From positions 1 through 38,475 of the forward strand of contig CAIVDC010000043.1 in the NCBI GenBank assembly GCA_903904605.1: a stretch of 38,475 nt of DNA, read 5' to 3'. Shown here in pieces: positions 8,425 to 17,734 of the stretch. The first letter of the stretch is position 1. Each line of letters begins with the position of its first letter. The translations under genes were made by a program, and so were the position numbers. The notes under the pieces are model-generated. The model was given only the letters and a program-made list of their open reading frames with translations, was not told the origin of the DNA and ran no database searches. This DNA comes from an uncultured Sterolibacterium sp. (GTDB lineage: Bacteria > Pseudomonadota > Gammaproteobacteria > Burkholderiales > Rhodocyclaceae).

Positions 8425-9810
8425 ATGCAAAGGTTTCTCGTCTCGGCAGCGCACAAGTCCTCGGGCAAGACCACGGTCAGCATCGGCCTTTGCGCGGCAC
8501 TGCGTGCGCGCGGTCTCGCCGTGCAACCGTTCAAGAAAGGGCCGGACTACATCGACCCGCTTTGGTTGGGACAGGCTGCCGGCCGTCCTTGCCGCAACCT
8601 CGACTTCTATCTTTCGCCCCATGTCGAACTCAAGGCCCAGTTCGCGCGTCATGGTCACGACGCCGATGTCTGTCTGGTCGAAGGCAACAAGGGTCTTTAT
8701 GACGGTCTCGACCTCGACGGCGCCAACAGCAATGCAGCCTTGGCCCGGTTGCTCGATCTGCCGGTGGTTCTGGTGCTCGACGCGCGCGGCATGACGCGCG
8801 GCATCGCGCCCCTGATTCTCGGCTACCAGGCCTTCGACCGCGAACTCAGGATCGCCGGCGTGATTCTCAACCAACTGGGGGGCAGCCGCCACGAAAGCAA
8901 GCTGCGGGCGGTCATCGAGCATTACACCGACGTCCCGGTGATCGGCGCGATCCATCAGGACCGGCGCCTGGCGCTTGCCGAACGCCTTCTCGGCCTGATG
9001 CCGGCCAATGAGAGCGATGCCCCGGTGCAATGCATCGGCGAGATCGCCGGACTGGTTGCAGCGCAAGTCGACCTCGACCGCCTCCTGGCCTTGGCGCCTG
9101 CCAGACCGATGCCGCAGGCCTTGCCCCTGCGGGCATCGGCCGCCGCGCCGCTGCGCATCGGGATCGCCCGGGACGCCGCCTTCGGCTTCTATTACGCCGA
9201 CGACCTCGACGCGCTCGAGAATGCCGGCGCCCAACTCGTGCCTTTCGACACACTGAATGACGCGCGCCTGCCGGAGGTCGATGGCCTGTTCATCGGCGGC
9301 GGGTTCCCCGAGAACTTTCTCGATCGGCTCGAGGCCAATGTCGCGATGCGCGAGGATGTCCTCGCCGCCATCGAGGCCGGGACGCCCGCTTATGCCGAAT
9401 GCGGCGGCCTGATGTATCTTTCGCGCAGCATTACCTGGGCTGGCGTAACCCGACGGATGGTCGGCGCCATCGCAGGCGACGTGGTGATGCACGAAAAGCC
9501 GATCGGCCGCGGCTACGTCAAAGTAACCGTCAACGCCGACCACCCCTGGCTCGCCGGACCGGCGACGCTGGCAGCGCACGAATTCCATTATTCCGGCCTG
9601 GAAAACCTCGCGCCCGGAACCCGCTTCGCCTACCGCATGGCGCGCGGCCACGGCATTGACGGCGAGAATGACGGCATCATTTACCGCAACCTGCTGGCAA
9701 GTTACAGCCACTTGCGCAGCACCGCTGGTTGCGATTGGGCCGCGCGCTTCGTCGGCTTCGTGCGCCGCAGCATGTCCGCACCCAGGGAAAGGCAAAGATG
9801 TTTACGGTGA
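8425..9810 (+). CDS. dsrN: DsrN, siroheme amidase (CobB/CbiA family)
   Basis: A 461-aa relative of cobyrinic acid a,c-diamide synthase. DsrN amidates siroheme to give the siro(heme)amide found in some DsrAB enzymes, using ATP and glutamine. The N-terminal ATP-binding part shows SAAHKSSGKTT near residue 8. The C-terminal class I glutaminase part has IGGGFPE and the nucleophile Cys326 in AYAECGGLMY. It starts four bases after dsrP and overlaps dsrR by 13 bases. A cobalamin function is less likely given the dsr context and absence of other cob genes here. Confidence 0.92.
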   Translation: MQRFLVSAAHKSSGKTTVSIGLCAALRARGLAVQPFKKGPDYIDPLWLGQAAGRPCRNLDFYLSPHVELKAQFARHGHDADVCLVEGNKGLYDGLDLDGANSNAALARLLDLPVVLVLDARGMTRGIAPLILGYQAFDRELRIAGVILNQLGGSRHESKLRAVIEHYTDVPVIGAIHQDRRLALAERLLGLMPANESDAPVQCIGEIAGLVAAQVDLDRLLALAPARPMPQALPLRASAAAPLRIGIARDAAFGFYYADDLDALENAGAQLVPFDTLNDARLPEVDGLFIGGGFPENFLDRLEANVAMREDVLAAIEAGTPAYAECGGLMYLSRSITWAGVTRRMVGAIAGDVVMHEKPIGRGYVKVTVNADHPWLAGPATLAAHEFHYSGLENLAPGTRFAYRMARGHGIDGENDGIIYRNLLASYSHLRSTAGCDWAARFVGFVRRSMSAPRERQRCLR

Positions 9811-10139
9811 CACCCGCGGCAGCCCTTCAGATCCTGCGCGCCGCCGAACAGCAGGCCGAGGGACCGCAACAACCGAAACTGAGGGTCGCCGCGAAGTTCG
9901 GCGAGCAAGGCGATATACTCTACGGCATGGGCTTTGACGATGAACGGGAAGAAGATGCAGTGCTCGACTGCGATGGGGTGCTGGTGCTGATCGCGCCGCA
10001 CAGCATGGCCCTGCTGGATGGCGCCACGCTCGACTTCGTCGAGATCAATGCCGGAGAATACCAGTTCATATTCGTGAATCCCAACGAGCATGATAATTGC
10101 GGCGACAGTTGCGGCGGTTGCGGTGCCGGTAATTGCTGA
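9798..10139 (+). CDS. dsrR: DsrR, A-type Fe-S carrier-like protein
   Basis: A 113-aa IscA/A-type family protein. DsrR is needed for normal dsr expression in Allochromatium, and its exact task is open. The first conserved IscA cysteine is missing here (the segment [13 protein letters not shown] has none). The C-terminal region after FVNPNEHDN is cysteine-rich: Cys101, 105, 108 and 113. The ATG at 9798 gives the family N-terminus (MFTVTPAAA) and follows AAGGCAAAG; an earlier in-frame ATG at 9729 lies deep in dsrN and is not used. Confidence 0.88.
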   Translation: MFTVTPAAALQILRAAEQQAEGPQQPKLRVAAKFGEQGDILYGMGFDDEREEDAVLDCDGVLVLIAPHSMALLDGATLDFVEINAGEYQFIFVNPNEHDNCGDSCGGCGAGNC

Positions 10140-10945
10140 GCGCTGACCGCGCCGGCCTGCCACTAGGTCGCAGGCCGGGCAAGCCCGGTACGGTCTATCT
10201 GGTCGGCGCGGGCCCCGGCGATCCCGAACTGCTGACTCTGCGCGCCGCGGCCTTGTTGCCTCAGGCCGACGTCATCGTCTTCGATCACCTAGTCGCGCCT
10301 GCCATTCTCGACATGGCGCGCGAAGGTGCGGAACGCATCTACGCCGGCAAGCAGCGCGGCAACCACGCCCTGCCGCAGCAGGATCTCAACCTCCTGCTGG
10401 TGCGCCTCGCCCGGGAGGGCAAAGTGGTCGTGCGCCTGAAGGGCGGTGATCCCTACACCTTCGGCCGCGGCGGCGAGGAAGTGGCGGCGCTGTTCCAGCA
10501 CGGCGTGCCCTTCGAGGTGGTGCCGGGCGTCACGGCAGCAGCAGGCGTCGCGGCCTATGCCGGCATTCCGCTTACCCATCGCGCCTATTCACAGGCCTGT
10601 GTCTTCGTCACCGGCCACCTCCAGGATGGCAGCATGGGTCTGGACTGGCCGGCGCTGGCCCGACCGCGCCAGACGGTAGTGATCTACATGGGACTGCTCG
10701 GCCTGCCGACGCTTTGCCGCGAATTGATGAGTCATGGCCTTCCGCCCGACTGGCCGGCCGCGATCGTGATGCAGGGTACGACCGCCCAGCAGCGAACGGT
10801 CTCGGGCACACTGGCCACCCTACCGGGCCTTGCCGACGCAGCAAAGCTCAAGGCTCCTACCCTGATCATCGTCGGCGAAGTCGTCAGACTGAGGCAGCAG
10901 TTGACCTGGTTCGAGGCGCCGCCGGACGATGAAGCGATTTCCTGA
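10133..10945 (+). CDS. cobA: Uroporphyrinogen-III C-methyltransferase
   Basis: A 270-aa SAM-dependent methyltransferase making precorrin-2 from uroporphyrinogen III, the first committed step to siroheme. It shows [11 protein letters not shown] (25-35) and [18 protein letters not shown], both hallmarks of the family. It lacks the oxidase/ferrochelatase half found in CysG, so those steps must be encoded elsewhere. The start is a TTG overlapping the last bases of dsrR by 7; no ATG or GTG is available upstream of the conserved core, so coupling to dsrR is likely. Its place at the end of the dsr operon suggests it supplies DsrAB. Confidence 0.92.
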   Translation: MLSADRAGLPLGRRPGKPGTVYLVGAGPGDPELLTLRAAALLPQADVIVFDHLVAPAILDMAREGAERIYAGKQRGNHALPQQDLNLLLVRLAREGKVVVRLKGGDPYTFGRGGEEVAALFQHGVPFEVVPGVTAAAGVAAYAGIPLTHRAYSQACVFVTGHLQDGSMGLDWPALARPRQTVVIYMGLLGLPTLCRELMSHGLPPDWPAAIVMQGTTAQQRTVSGTLATLPGLADAAKLKAPTLIIVGEVVRLRQQLTWFEAPPDDEAIS

Positions 10946-10949
10946 ATAG

Positions 10950-10980
10950 CTGAGGCGCGACTGGGAGGCTACGCCTTCAG
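10950..10980. terminator. Possible bidirectional terminator hairpin
   Basis: The 23-base gap between the converging methyltransferase and amidohydrolase genes carries an imperfect inverted repeat, CTGAGGCG / CGCCTTCAG with a one-base bulge; the right arm lies inside the amidohydrolase 3' end. There is no clear U-tract, so this is a weak prediction. Confidence 0.3.
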
Positions 10981-12051
10981 CGTCGGCATCAGGCGCAAGG
11001 CGTTGTCGCGTTCGATGGCGAGGAGATCCAGGGTTTTGAAGCCGTATGCCGCCAAGCCGGCGTTCTCTTCGGCACCATCACGGTAAGGAAAATCCGTTCC
11101 ATACATAATCTGCGCGATCGGGATCAGCCGGGTCAGCGCCGCCAGCGCCCCTGCGTGGTTGGCCTGGGCCGTGTCGTAATAAAACTTTTTCAGTTCATGA
11201 ACGACGCCATGGGGCAAGCGCTGCTCCCGCTGCTTCATGGTCATTTCCTCGCGGGTAAAGCGGCTCAGCAGGAAGGGCATAGTGCCGCCGGCATGGGAGA
11301 AGATCCAACGGATGTCGGGATACCGCGCGGCGGTGCCGCTGAACGCCAGACTGGCGATGGTACGGGTGGTGTCGGTGGCGAATTCGATCGCCGCAGTGGA
11401 AACATCCGGCTGCAGGTTCCGGCAGCAGTCCGGCGCGAGCGGATGAGTATACACCACCGCCTTGCGGCGGTTGAGTTCTTCCCACACCGGCGCGAAAGAT
11501 GCATCGCCCAGCCACTTCTTCCCGTAGCTGGTCATCAATCCTATGCCGTCTGCCTTGAGCACGTCCAGTCCGTATTCGATTTCCCTGAGGCTGCCCTCGG
11601 TATCCGGCAGGGGGAGCGTCGCGAACAGCCCGAAGCGGCCAGGATGATCGCGAATCATCTGCGCGCCGTAATCGTTGGTCTCGCGCGCCAGACGCCGCCC
11701 CTGCGCCACTTCGCCGAGCCAGACGCCGGGTTGAATCAGCGACAGGACCGATTTGCTGATGCCGCTTTTATCCATTTCCTCGATCGACGATGCGGGCGTC
11801 CACGGAACCTCCGCGCCGGTGCGGCGGCCGGAGATTTCAGCCAGGTAGGCGGGCGGAACCAGGTGATGATGAACGTCGATGCGGTGGGGCTGAACGCGTG
11901 CCGTGTCCTGGCCGGCGGGCTGCGCCAGCAGTTCGCCCGGAAGCATGGAGGCCGCGCCGAGCGCGGCCAGCTTTTCCAGAAAATCCCGCCGTGGCGGACA
12001 GCACGAGAAAGCGGATGTCGCGCTCGAAGGGTTGTCATCCAGTCTTTTCAT
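10969..12051 (-). CDS. Tat-exported ACMSD-type amidohydrolase
   Basis: A 360-aa amidohydrolase-2 family protein related to ACMSD and 6-methylsalicylate decarboxylases, zinc-dependent (de)carboxylases or hydrolases. Candidate metal and catalytic residues are His61/His63 (DVHHHLVPP), His203 (YTHP), His253 (FSHAGG) and Asp320 (GTDFPY). A twin-arginine motif RRDFLEKLAALGA at 21-33 followed by a possible cleavage region near LLAQ predicts export, unusual for the ACMSD family. The ATG at 12051 has a GGGGAAG ribosome site and puts the Tat motif close to the N-terminus. The substrate cannot be told. It is the last gene of the minus-strand run and may have its own promoter in the 161-base gap upstream. 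Confidence 0.85.
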   Translation of the reverse strand: MKRLDDNPSSATSAFSCCPPRRDFLEKLAALGAASMLPGELLAQPAGQDTARVQPHRIDVHHHLVPPAYLAEISGRRTGAEVPWTPASSIEEMDKSGISKSVLSLIQPGVWLGEVAQGRRLARETNDYGAQMIRDHPGRFGLFATLPLPDTEGSLREIEYGLDVLKADGIGLMTSYGKKWLGDASFAPVWEELNRRKAVVYTHPLAPDCCRNLQPDVSTAAIEFATDTTRTIASLAFSGTAARYPDIRWIFSHAGGTMPFLLSRFTREEMTMKQREQRLPHGVVHELKKFYYDTAQANHAGALAALTRLIPIAQIMYGTDFPYRDGAEENAGLAAYGFKTLDLLAIERDNALRLMPTLKA

Positions 12052-12212
12052 GTCTGCTTCCCCAGTAAACGATATCGTGATTGCATTGCGCCCGGCATCC
12101 ACCTGGGTTTCGAAACGCGCAGATGAACTCCCCTCTCGATCTTGCCGCCTGAGTGGCACGCATCGGCTGTCCCAAGGTACCGCTCGCCTGATCAGGCAGC
12201 AAGGCCCTGCGC
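12052..12212 (-). other. Intergenic region with two palindromes
   Basis: This 161-base space between the response regulator and amidohydrolase genes holds two perfect palindromes: GCCTGATCAGGC at 12186-12197 and ACGATATCGT at 12069-12078, the second about 18 bases before the amidohydrolase start. Either could be a regulator site or part of a terminator; no convincing sigma70 promoter was found. Confidence 0.35.
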
Positions 12213-12896
12213 CTACTGGGTGCGGCGTCCCGCCGCCGAGCTCTTCTGCTCGACGGCGAACACAGCAGCCTCGACCCGAGAACTGAGGTTGAGCTTGGAG
12301 AGGATATGACGCACATGCAGCTTGACGGTATCGTGGCTGATATCCAGGGCGCGGCCAATGGCCTTGTTGGTCAGCCCCCGCGACAGATAATCGAGAATCT
12401 CGCGCTCCCGCGCGGTGAGTTGCTTCAAGGCCGATTCCTTGGCGGCGCCCGGCCCGCCGCCTTGCAACAGGTGCACCAGCTTGAGAGTCATCGCCGGCGC
12501 CACCACGGTCTCGCCGCGCACTGCCCGCTGCACGGCATCGACCACGTCGTCAGGTTCCATGTCCTTGAGGAGATAGCCTTGGGCGCCGCTGCGCAATGCG
12601 CTGGCAAGGTCTTCTTCGGCGTCGCTGACGGTCAGGATCAGGACCGGACCGGGCCATTCCGTTTCCCGGATGCGGCGCAGCAGTGAAATTCCGCCCAGAG
12701 GCGGCATATTGAGGTCGATGATGACCACGTCGGGCGCCTCCTCCCGCAGCAGGCGCAAGGCCTCATCGGCATTCCCGGTCATGCCGGCAACCTGGATGGC
12801 TCCCCGTTGTTCGAGCAGCTCCGCAAGCCCCTTTCGAAATAGCGTGTGGTCATCGACCAGCATGACGCGCAATTGATCGCTCACGGCGCGATCCAC
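12213..12896 (-). CDS. NarL/LuxR-family response regulator
   Basis: A 227-aa two-domain response regulator. The receiver domain has acidic residues in LVDDH and the phosphoacceptor Asp61 in IIDLNMP, with the conserved lysine in LLKDMEP. The C-terminal LuxR-type helix-turn-helix reads LTAREREILDYLSRGLTNKA followed by HDTVKLHVRHILSKL. A GTG four codons later (12884) would give a GTGA overlap with the kinase stop and is an equally good start. It pairs with the upstream histidine kinase; together they resemble NarX/NarL or NreB/NreC. Targets are unknown. Confidence 0.92.
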   Translation of the reverse strand: MDRAVSDQLRVMLVDDHTLFRKGLAELLEQRGAIQVAGMTGNADEALRLLREEAPDVVIIDLNMPPLGGISLLRRIRETEWPGPVLILTVSDAEEDLASALRSGAQGYLLKDMEPDDVVDAVQRAVRGETVVAPAMTLKLVHLLQGGGPGAAKESALKQLTAREREILDYLSRGLTNKAIGRALDISHDTVKLHVRHILSKLNLSSRVEAAVFAVEQKSSAAGRRTQ

Positions 12897-14119
12897 CTCG
12901 TGGCAGAAAGAACGGGAAAGGAGAGCCGCATGCGCACGCCTCCGGCAGGCAGGTTGGCAACGTCGATACGGCCGCCCAGCCGCTGCGCCCGTTCGCGCAT
13001 GATCGACAGGCCGAAATGGTCTTGCAGGCGAGGGTGTTCCTCGAAACTGCCGAGGGGATTGGCGACGACGAAAAAGCCCTGGCCGCCCTTGCCGTTGTCC
13101 TCGACGATCACCTGATAGTGATCGTCGACCTGTTCCAGCGTCAGACGCGCCAGATCGGCGCCCGAGTGGCGTACGATATTGGCCAGCGCTTCCTGGACGA
13201 TATAGAAGACCTGCGCCTCCTGATCGACACTGAGGTTGAAATCGACGATTTTATCGTCAAACTCAATGTCGATGCCGGTACGTTCCGGAAATCGGGCTGC
13301 CATTTCCGTCAGCGCATGCGTCAGGCCGAGCGGATCCATTCTGTTGCGATACTGGGTGATCAACTGGCGCAGGCCGGTGTAAGCGTCATCGAGCGCCTGG
13401 CTCACGTCGCCGGCATATTTGTCGGCGCGCTCAGCCTGTGCATCGCGCAACGCGTCCTGCAGCAAGGCCATGCGCATCTTCATGTAGGCGAGCGTCTGCG
13501 CCAGCGAATCGTGCACCTCGTTGGCCATCATCTGGCGTTCGTTCATCAGAGTGATGCGCAGGTTCTCGCGCGTCAGACGCACATTCTCCAGCGCCATGCC
13601 GAGATGCTCGCCGATGGAGCGGAAAAGCAGCGCGACTTCCTCGGGCAGTTCGAAGCGCTCGGCCAGGAATAGATTGTAGGCGCCGAGCACCTTGCCGCGA
13701 TAGAGCAGCGGCACGACTACCATCGCTTGGCAGGCGCCGGCGAAAAAAGACAGTCCGGTGATCTGGGCGCAGTCATGCAGATCAATGGAAAAGCCCGTGC
13801 GGTTCTCGCGCATCGCGACACCGCAACTGCCGCACCCCAGCGGCATCAGTTGTTCTCGGGCAAGGAAATCTCCCGGTAGCCCGAGAGAGCCGACGAGCCG
13901 AAGATGGGCGCCATCGCTGGTCAGCAGGCGCACGGCGCCGGCCTGGGCGCCGGCCAGGCGAACCATGGTGGCGAGAAAGCGACCGAGCAACTCTTCGATA
14001 TCGCTATCGCCGGCCAAGTTGGTCGTAACTTCGGAAAGAATGTGCAGGGCCTGCAATTTGTAGCCGCCGCCCGCTTCGTCGGCCGGAGCTTGTCTTTGGG
14101 CGCCCTTGGCAGCGCGCAT
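12881..14119 (-). CDS. NarX-like soluble histidine kinase with GAF domain
   Basis: A 412-aa sensor kinase without membrane segments. Residues about 25-180 form a GAF domain with four cysteines: Cys96, Cys99 (CGSC), Cys117 and Cys130. The HisKA_3-type dimerisation helix carries His203 in NEVHDSLAQTLAYMKMRM, which resembles NarX. The ATPase part shows QEALANIVRHSG (309-320) and DNGKG (341-345). The transmitter class agrees with the NarL-type partner downstream, which it overlaps. The GAF cysteines suggest a redox, gas or Fe-S sensing input, but no cofactor can be proved from sequence. Confidence 0.9.
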   Translation of the reverse strand: MRAAKGAQRQAPADEAGGGYKLQALHILSEVTTNLAGDSDIEELLGRFLATMVRLAGAQAGAVRLLTSDGAHLRLVGSLGLPGDFLAREQLMPLGCGSCGVAMRENRTGFSIDLHDCAQITGLSFFAGACQAMVVVPLLYRGKVLGAYNLFLAERFELPEEVALLFRSIGEHLGMALENVRLTRENLRITLMNERQMMANEVHDSLAQTLAYMKMRMALLQDALRDAQAERADKYAGDVSQALDDAYTGLRQLITQYRNRMDPLGLTHALTEMAARFPERTGIDIEFDDKIVDFNLSVDQEAQVFYIVQEALANIVRHSGADLARLTLEQVDDHYQVIVEDNGKGGQGFFVVANPLGSFEEHPRLQDHFGLSIMRERAQRLGGRIDVANLPAGGVRMRLSFPVLSATRWIAP

Positions 14120-14151
14120 GGCCCTAACTCCTCGATGTCCGGGAGCTTATT

Positions 14152-14718
14152 CTATGCCGGAACATCCCAGGCCCCGGAAAATATTTTCTCTGCCCAAAGG
14201 AGGCCGGTGATGGTCTTGCTGTCGGTGATTTCGCCATCGCGCACGGCGAGCAGGGCATCCGCCAGGGAAAGCTCGAGCACCTCGATAAACTCCTCCTGAT
14301 CGCGCTCATGGCCGACATAGGAGAGACCGTGGGCCAGAAACAGCTCTATCCTCTCGTTGGAGTAGCCGATGCAAGGATGCATGACCCCCAGGTGGCGCCA
14401 GACCTTTGCCTTGTAGCCTGTCTCCTCGCGCAGTTCGCGCCGCGCGGTATCGAGAATGGGCTCGCCGTGATCGATCTTGCCGGCCGGCAATTCGAGAAAA
14501 ACCCGCTTGAGCGGATACCGGTACTGGCGCTCGAAGAGCATCTTGCCGTTGTCGAGTACGGCGATCATCGCTACCGCACCCGGATGATCGATATGCTCGC
14601 GTATCGCTTCGACGCCGTCGGGCAGGGTGACGCGGTCGCGTTTGACTTTGAGCAGGCGGCCGGAAAAAACCTCCTCGCTGGAGAGCAGCGTCTCAACGAG
14701 GTGGTCGTCGTCGCTCAT
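14152..14718 (-). CDS. Nudix hydrolase, ADP-ribose pyrophosphatase type
   Basis: A 188-aa Nudix hydrolase with a complete Nudix box at residues 80-102 (G-x5-E-x7-REL-REETGY). The N-terminal layout (FSGRLLKVKRDRVTLPDG) and length fit ADP-ribose pyrophosphatases such as NudF, which split ADP-ribose to AMP and ribose 5-phosphate. It follows nuoN by 22 bases, a common arrangement in betaproteobacteria, and is probably read with the nuo operon. Substrate assignment is by family resemblance only. Confidence 0.88.
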   Translation of the reverse strand: MSDDDHLVETLLSSEEVFSGRLLKVKRDRVTLPDGVEAIREHIDHPGAVAMIAVLDNGKMLFERQYRYPLKRVFLELPAGKIDHGEPILDTARRELREETGYKAKVWRHLGVMHPCIGYSNERIELFLAHGLSYVGHERDQEEFIEVLELSLADALLAVRDGEITDSKTITGLLWAEKIFSGAWDVPA

Positions 14719-14740
14719 GCAGCAGCGGCCCGGGATGTCT

Positions 14741-16210
14741 CTATAGGGAGCGCAGCAGCGTGAAGGTGCACAAGCTCATGATCGCCTGCGGGAAGATGCC
14801 GAAAAGCGCCACCGCAAGACCGTTGGCCGAAAGCAGCAGACGCATGTCGAGGCTGGCCTTGATCGGCTCGGTGTCGGTCGCCGGGTCGAAGTACATCAGC
14901 TTGACCACTCGCAGATAGTAGAAGGCACCGATCAGCGAGAAGAAGACCGCGACGACGGCGAGCCAGACCTGACCGGTATCGACGACGGCCAGCAGCACCG
15001 AAAACTTGGCAAAGAAACCGATGAAGAACGGCACGCCCGCCATCGAGAACATCAGCATCCCCATCATCGCCGCGAACCACGGGCTGCGCTGGTTCAGGCC
15101 CTTGAAATCATCGAGGTTCTCGGCTTCGAAACCGGCACGCGACAGGAGCAGGATCATGCCGAAGGCGCCCAGGCTCATCATCACGTAGGACACCGTGTAA
15201 TACATGGCCGAACTGTAGGCGTTCAAGGCGAAATGCCGGTCGTTGGCGGCGACGCCGCTGATCAGACCCAGCAACATGTAGCCCATGTGCGAAATCGTCG
15301 AATAGGCCAACATGCGTTTGAGATTGGTCTGAGCAATGGCGGCGAGGTTGCCCAGGGCGATCGACAGCACCGCCATGATCATCAGCATCAGTTGCCATTG
15401 CTCGGCGAGTTCGAACAGCCCGTATACCAAGAGGCGCAGTGCCATCGCGAAGGCGGCCAGCTTCGGTGCCGAGCCGATGAACAATGTCACCGCCGTCGGC
15501 GCGCCCTGATAGACGTCGGGGATCCACATGTGGAAAGGTACGACACCCAACTTGAAGGCGAGACCCGAGACCACGAAGACCAGTCCGAACACCAGCACCG
15601 TCTTGTTGGCGACGCCGTGATAGATCGCCTGGGCGACGCCGCCGATCTCCAGCGTCCCGGTGGCACCATAGAGCATCGACATGCCGTAGAGCAGAAGACC
15701 GGAAGCCATCGCGCCAAGTACGAAGTACTTCATCGCGGCCTCGGTGGCACGCGCCGAGTCGCGATCCAGCGCCACCAGCGTGTAAAGCGACAGGGAAAGC
15801 AGCTCCAGGCCGAGGTAGATGGTGAGGAAGTGGCTGGCCGAGATCATCACCATCATGCCGAGCGTGGCGAACAGCACCAGGAGATAGAACTCGCCCTTGT
15901 CCAGTCCGCGCAGGGCGAGATAGCCGCGACTGTAGACCAGCATCACAGAGACCGAGAAATAGACCAGCAGCTTGAGGAAGTCGGAAAGCAGGTCATCAAC
16001 AAACATATTGCCGAAGGTCAGCACCACCTGGCCGCTGGCGGTCATGATGGTGATGGCGGCGCAACCAACCAGCGTGACCTGGGTAAGCAAACCGATGATC
16101 CAGCGCTGGTTCTGGGCCAGCACGAGGTCGAGCAACAGGATGACGCAAGCCATGCCGAGGAGGAATATTTCCGCCGCGGCCGGGTAGAAGTCAGGCATGA
16201 GGAAGTTCAT
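14741..16210 (-). CDS. nuoN: NuoN, complex I antiporter-like subunit
   Basis: A 489-aa membrane subunit of NADH:quinone oxidoreductase, one of three Mrp-antiporter-like proton channels, with about 14 hydrophobic segments. Conserved charged residues inside membrane helices are visible, for example in [20 protein letters not shown] and [17 protein letters not shown]. An AGGAA site precedes the ATG. It is the last nuo gene. Confidence 0.97.
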   Translation of the reverse strand: MNFLMPDFYPAAAEIFLLGMACVILLLDLVLAQNQRWIIGLLTQVTLVGCAAITIMTASGQVVLTFGNMFVDDLLSDFLKLLVYFSVSVMLVYSRGYLALRGLDKGEFYLLVLFATLGMMVMISASHFLTIYLGLELLSLSLYTLVALDRDSARATEAAMKYFVLGAMASGLLLYGMSMLYGATGTLEIGGVAQAIYHGVANKTVLVFGLVFVVSGLAFKLGVVPFHMWIPDVYQGAPTAVTLFIGSAPKLAAFAMALRLLVYGLFELAEQWQLMLMIMAVLSIALGNLAAIAQTNLKRMLAYSTISHMGYMLLGLISGVAANDRHFALNAYSSAMYYTVSYVMMSLGAFGMILLLSRAGFEAENLDDFKGLNQRSPWFAAMMGMLMFSMAGVPFFIGFFAKFSVLLAVVDTGQVWLAVVAVFFSLIGAFYYLRVVKLMYFDPATDTEPIKASLDMRLLLSANGLAVALFGIFPQAIMSLCTFTLLRSL

Positions 16211-16225
16211 CTTGGGTTCCTGGCC

Positions 16226-17707
16226 TTAAAGCTTGCCCGCCGCCACATGCCTGAGCAGGTGGTCGACCGAAGCGTGCATAACATCGGTGAAGGGGAAAGG
16301 ATAGAGACCCATGCCCAGAACGCACAAGGCCATGACGCCGAGGAACAGGAATTCGCGGCCGTTGATATCGGTGAGTTTTGCCACGCGATCGTTGGCGATT
16401 GCGCCGAAGACCACGCGCTTGACCATCCACAGGGTATAGGCCGCGCCAAGGATCAAGGTGGTGGCGGCGAAGAACCCGGTCCAGAAGTTGAACTTGACCG
16501 CACCGAGCACCACCATGAATTCGCCCACGAAGCCCGAGGTCGCCGGCAGTCCGGCATTGGCCATGGCGAAGAGCATGAAGAAGGCGGCGAACTTCGGCAT
16601 GGTGTTCACGACGCCGCCGTAGTCGGCGATCAGCCGGCTGTGCATTCGGTCGTACATGACGCCGACGCAGAGGAACATCGCGCCGGCGACGAAGCCGTGC
16701 GAGATCATCTGCACCAGCGCCCCTTCCATGCCGATCTGGTTGAAGATGAAGAAGCCCAGGGTGACGAAGCCCATGTGCGCGATCGAGGAATAGGCAATCA
16801 GCTTCTTCATGTCGGTCTGCACCAGAGCCACGAAGCCGATGTAGACCACGGCAACGAGCGATAGCCCGATCATCATGCCGGACAGCGCATGGCTGGCGTC
16901 CGGGGCGATCGGCAGCGAGAACCTGAGGAAGCCGTAGGCTCCGAGCTTCAGCATGATCGAGGCCAGCACCACCGAGCCGCCGGTCGGCGCTTCGACGTGC
17001 GCATCGGGCAGCCAGGTATGTACCGGCCACATCGGCACTTTCACCGCGAAGGCGACCAGAAAGGCCAGGAACAGAAGAATCTGGGCATTCATTGGCAGCG
17101 GCAGTGCGTGCCAGACGAGGATGTTGAAACTGCCACCCGACTGCAGGAAAAGATAGAGCAGCGCGATCAGCATCAGGAGCGAACCCGCCAGGGTGTAGAG
17201 GAAGAACTTGAAGGCGGCATAAACGCGGTTGGGTCCGCCCCAGGCGCCGATGATGATGTACATCGGGATCAGGGAGGCTTCGAAGAAGACATAGAAGAGC
17301 ACGGCATCGAGCGAGGCGAAAATCCCGTTCATCAGTCCAGACATGATCAGGAAAGCGGCCATGTATTGGGCGACCCGCTTTTCGATCACGCGCCAGCCGG
17401 CCAGCACCACGACGACGGTGATGAAGCTGTTCAGGAGGATGAACAACACGGAGATGCCATCGATTCCGAGCAGGTAGCTGATGTTGTAGTTCTGGATCCA
17501 GGGCGCCGCCTCGACGAACTGCATCGAACTCTTGGCGGCATCGAAGCCGGTATAGAGCGGGATGGTGACGAGGAAGCCGGCTAGCGCCACCAGCAGCGCA
17601 AGAACGCGCGCCGGAGCGGGGTTCTTGTCGGAGCCGACGGCCAGCACGACCAGAGCGCCGAATATCGGCAGCCAGATCGAAAAACTGAGCAGGTGGGAAG
17701 CGATCAT
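16226..17707 (-). CDS. nuoM: NuoM, complex I antiporter-like subunit
   Basis: A 493-aa proton-channel subunit of complex I with about 14 membrane segments. Family landmarks include FAVKVPMWPVHTWLPDAHVE and MKKLIAYSSIAHMGFVTLG, with the lysines and glutamates used in proton transfer. It lies between nuoL (27-base gap) and nuoN (15-base gap). Confidence 0.97.
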   Translation of the reverse strand: MIASHLLSFSIWLPIFGALVVLAVGSDKNPAPARVLALLVALAGFLVTIPLYTGFDAAKSSMQFVEAAPWIQNYNISYLLGIDGISVLFILLNSFITVVVVLAGWRVIEKRVAQYMAAFLIMSGLMNGIFASLDAVLFYVFFEASLIPMYIIIGAWGGPNRVYAAFKFFLYTLAGSLLMLIALLYLFLQSGGSFNILVWHALPLPMNAQILLFLAFLVAFAVKVPMWPVHTWLPDAHVEAPTGGSVVLASIMLKLGAYGFLRFSLPIAPDASHALSGMMIGLSLVAVVYIGFVALVQTDMKKLIAYSSIAHMGFVTLGFFIFNQIGMEGALVQMISHGFVAGAMFLCVGVMYDRMHSRLIADYGGVVNTMPKFAAFFMLFAMANAGLPATSGFVGEFMVVLGAVKFNFWTGFFAATTLILGAAYTLWMVKRVVFGAIANDRVAKLTDINGREFLFLGVMALCVLGMGLYPFPFTDVMHASVDHLLRHVAAGKL

Positions 17708-17734
17708 CTCAAGGTATTCCTGTCAGCGTTCTCT

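Noticed and set aside
7501..9795. A 764-codon open frame antisense to dsrP and dsrN
   Set aside because: Long only because stop codons are rare opposite GC-rich codons; it spans two genes and contains no recognisable motif.
15233..16864. A 543-codon open frame antisense to nuoN and nuoM
   Set aside because: Covers two conserved complex I genes and their junction; highly charged low-complexity composition typical of shadow frames.
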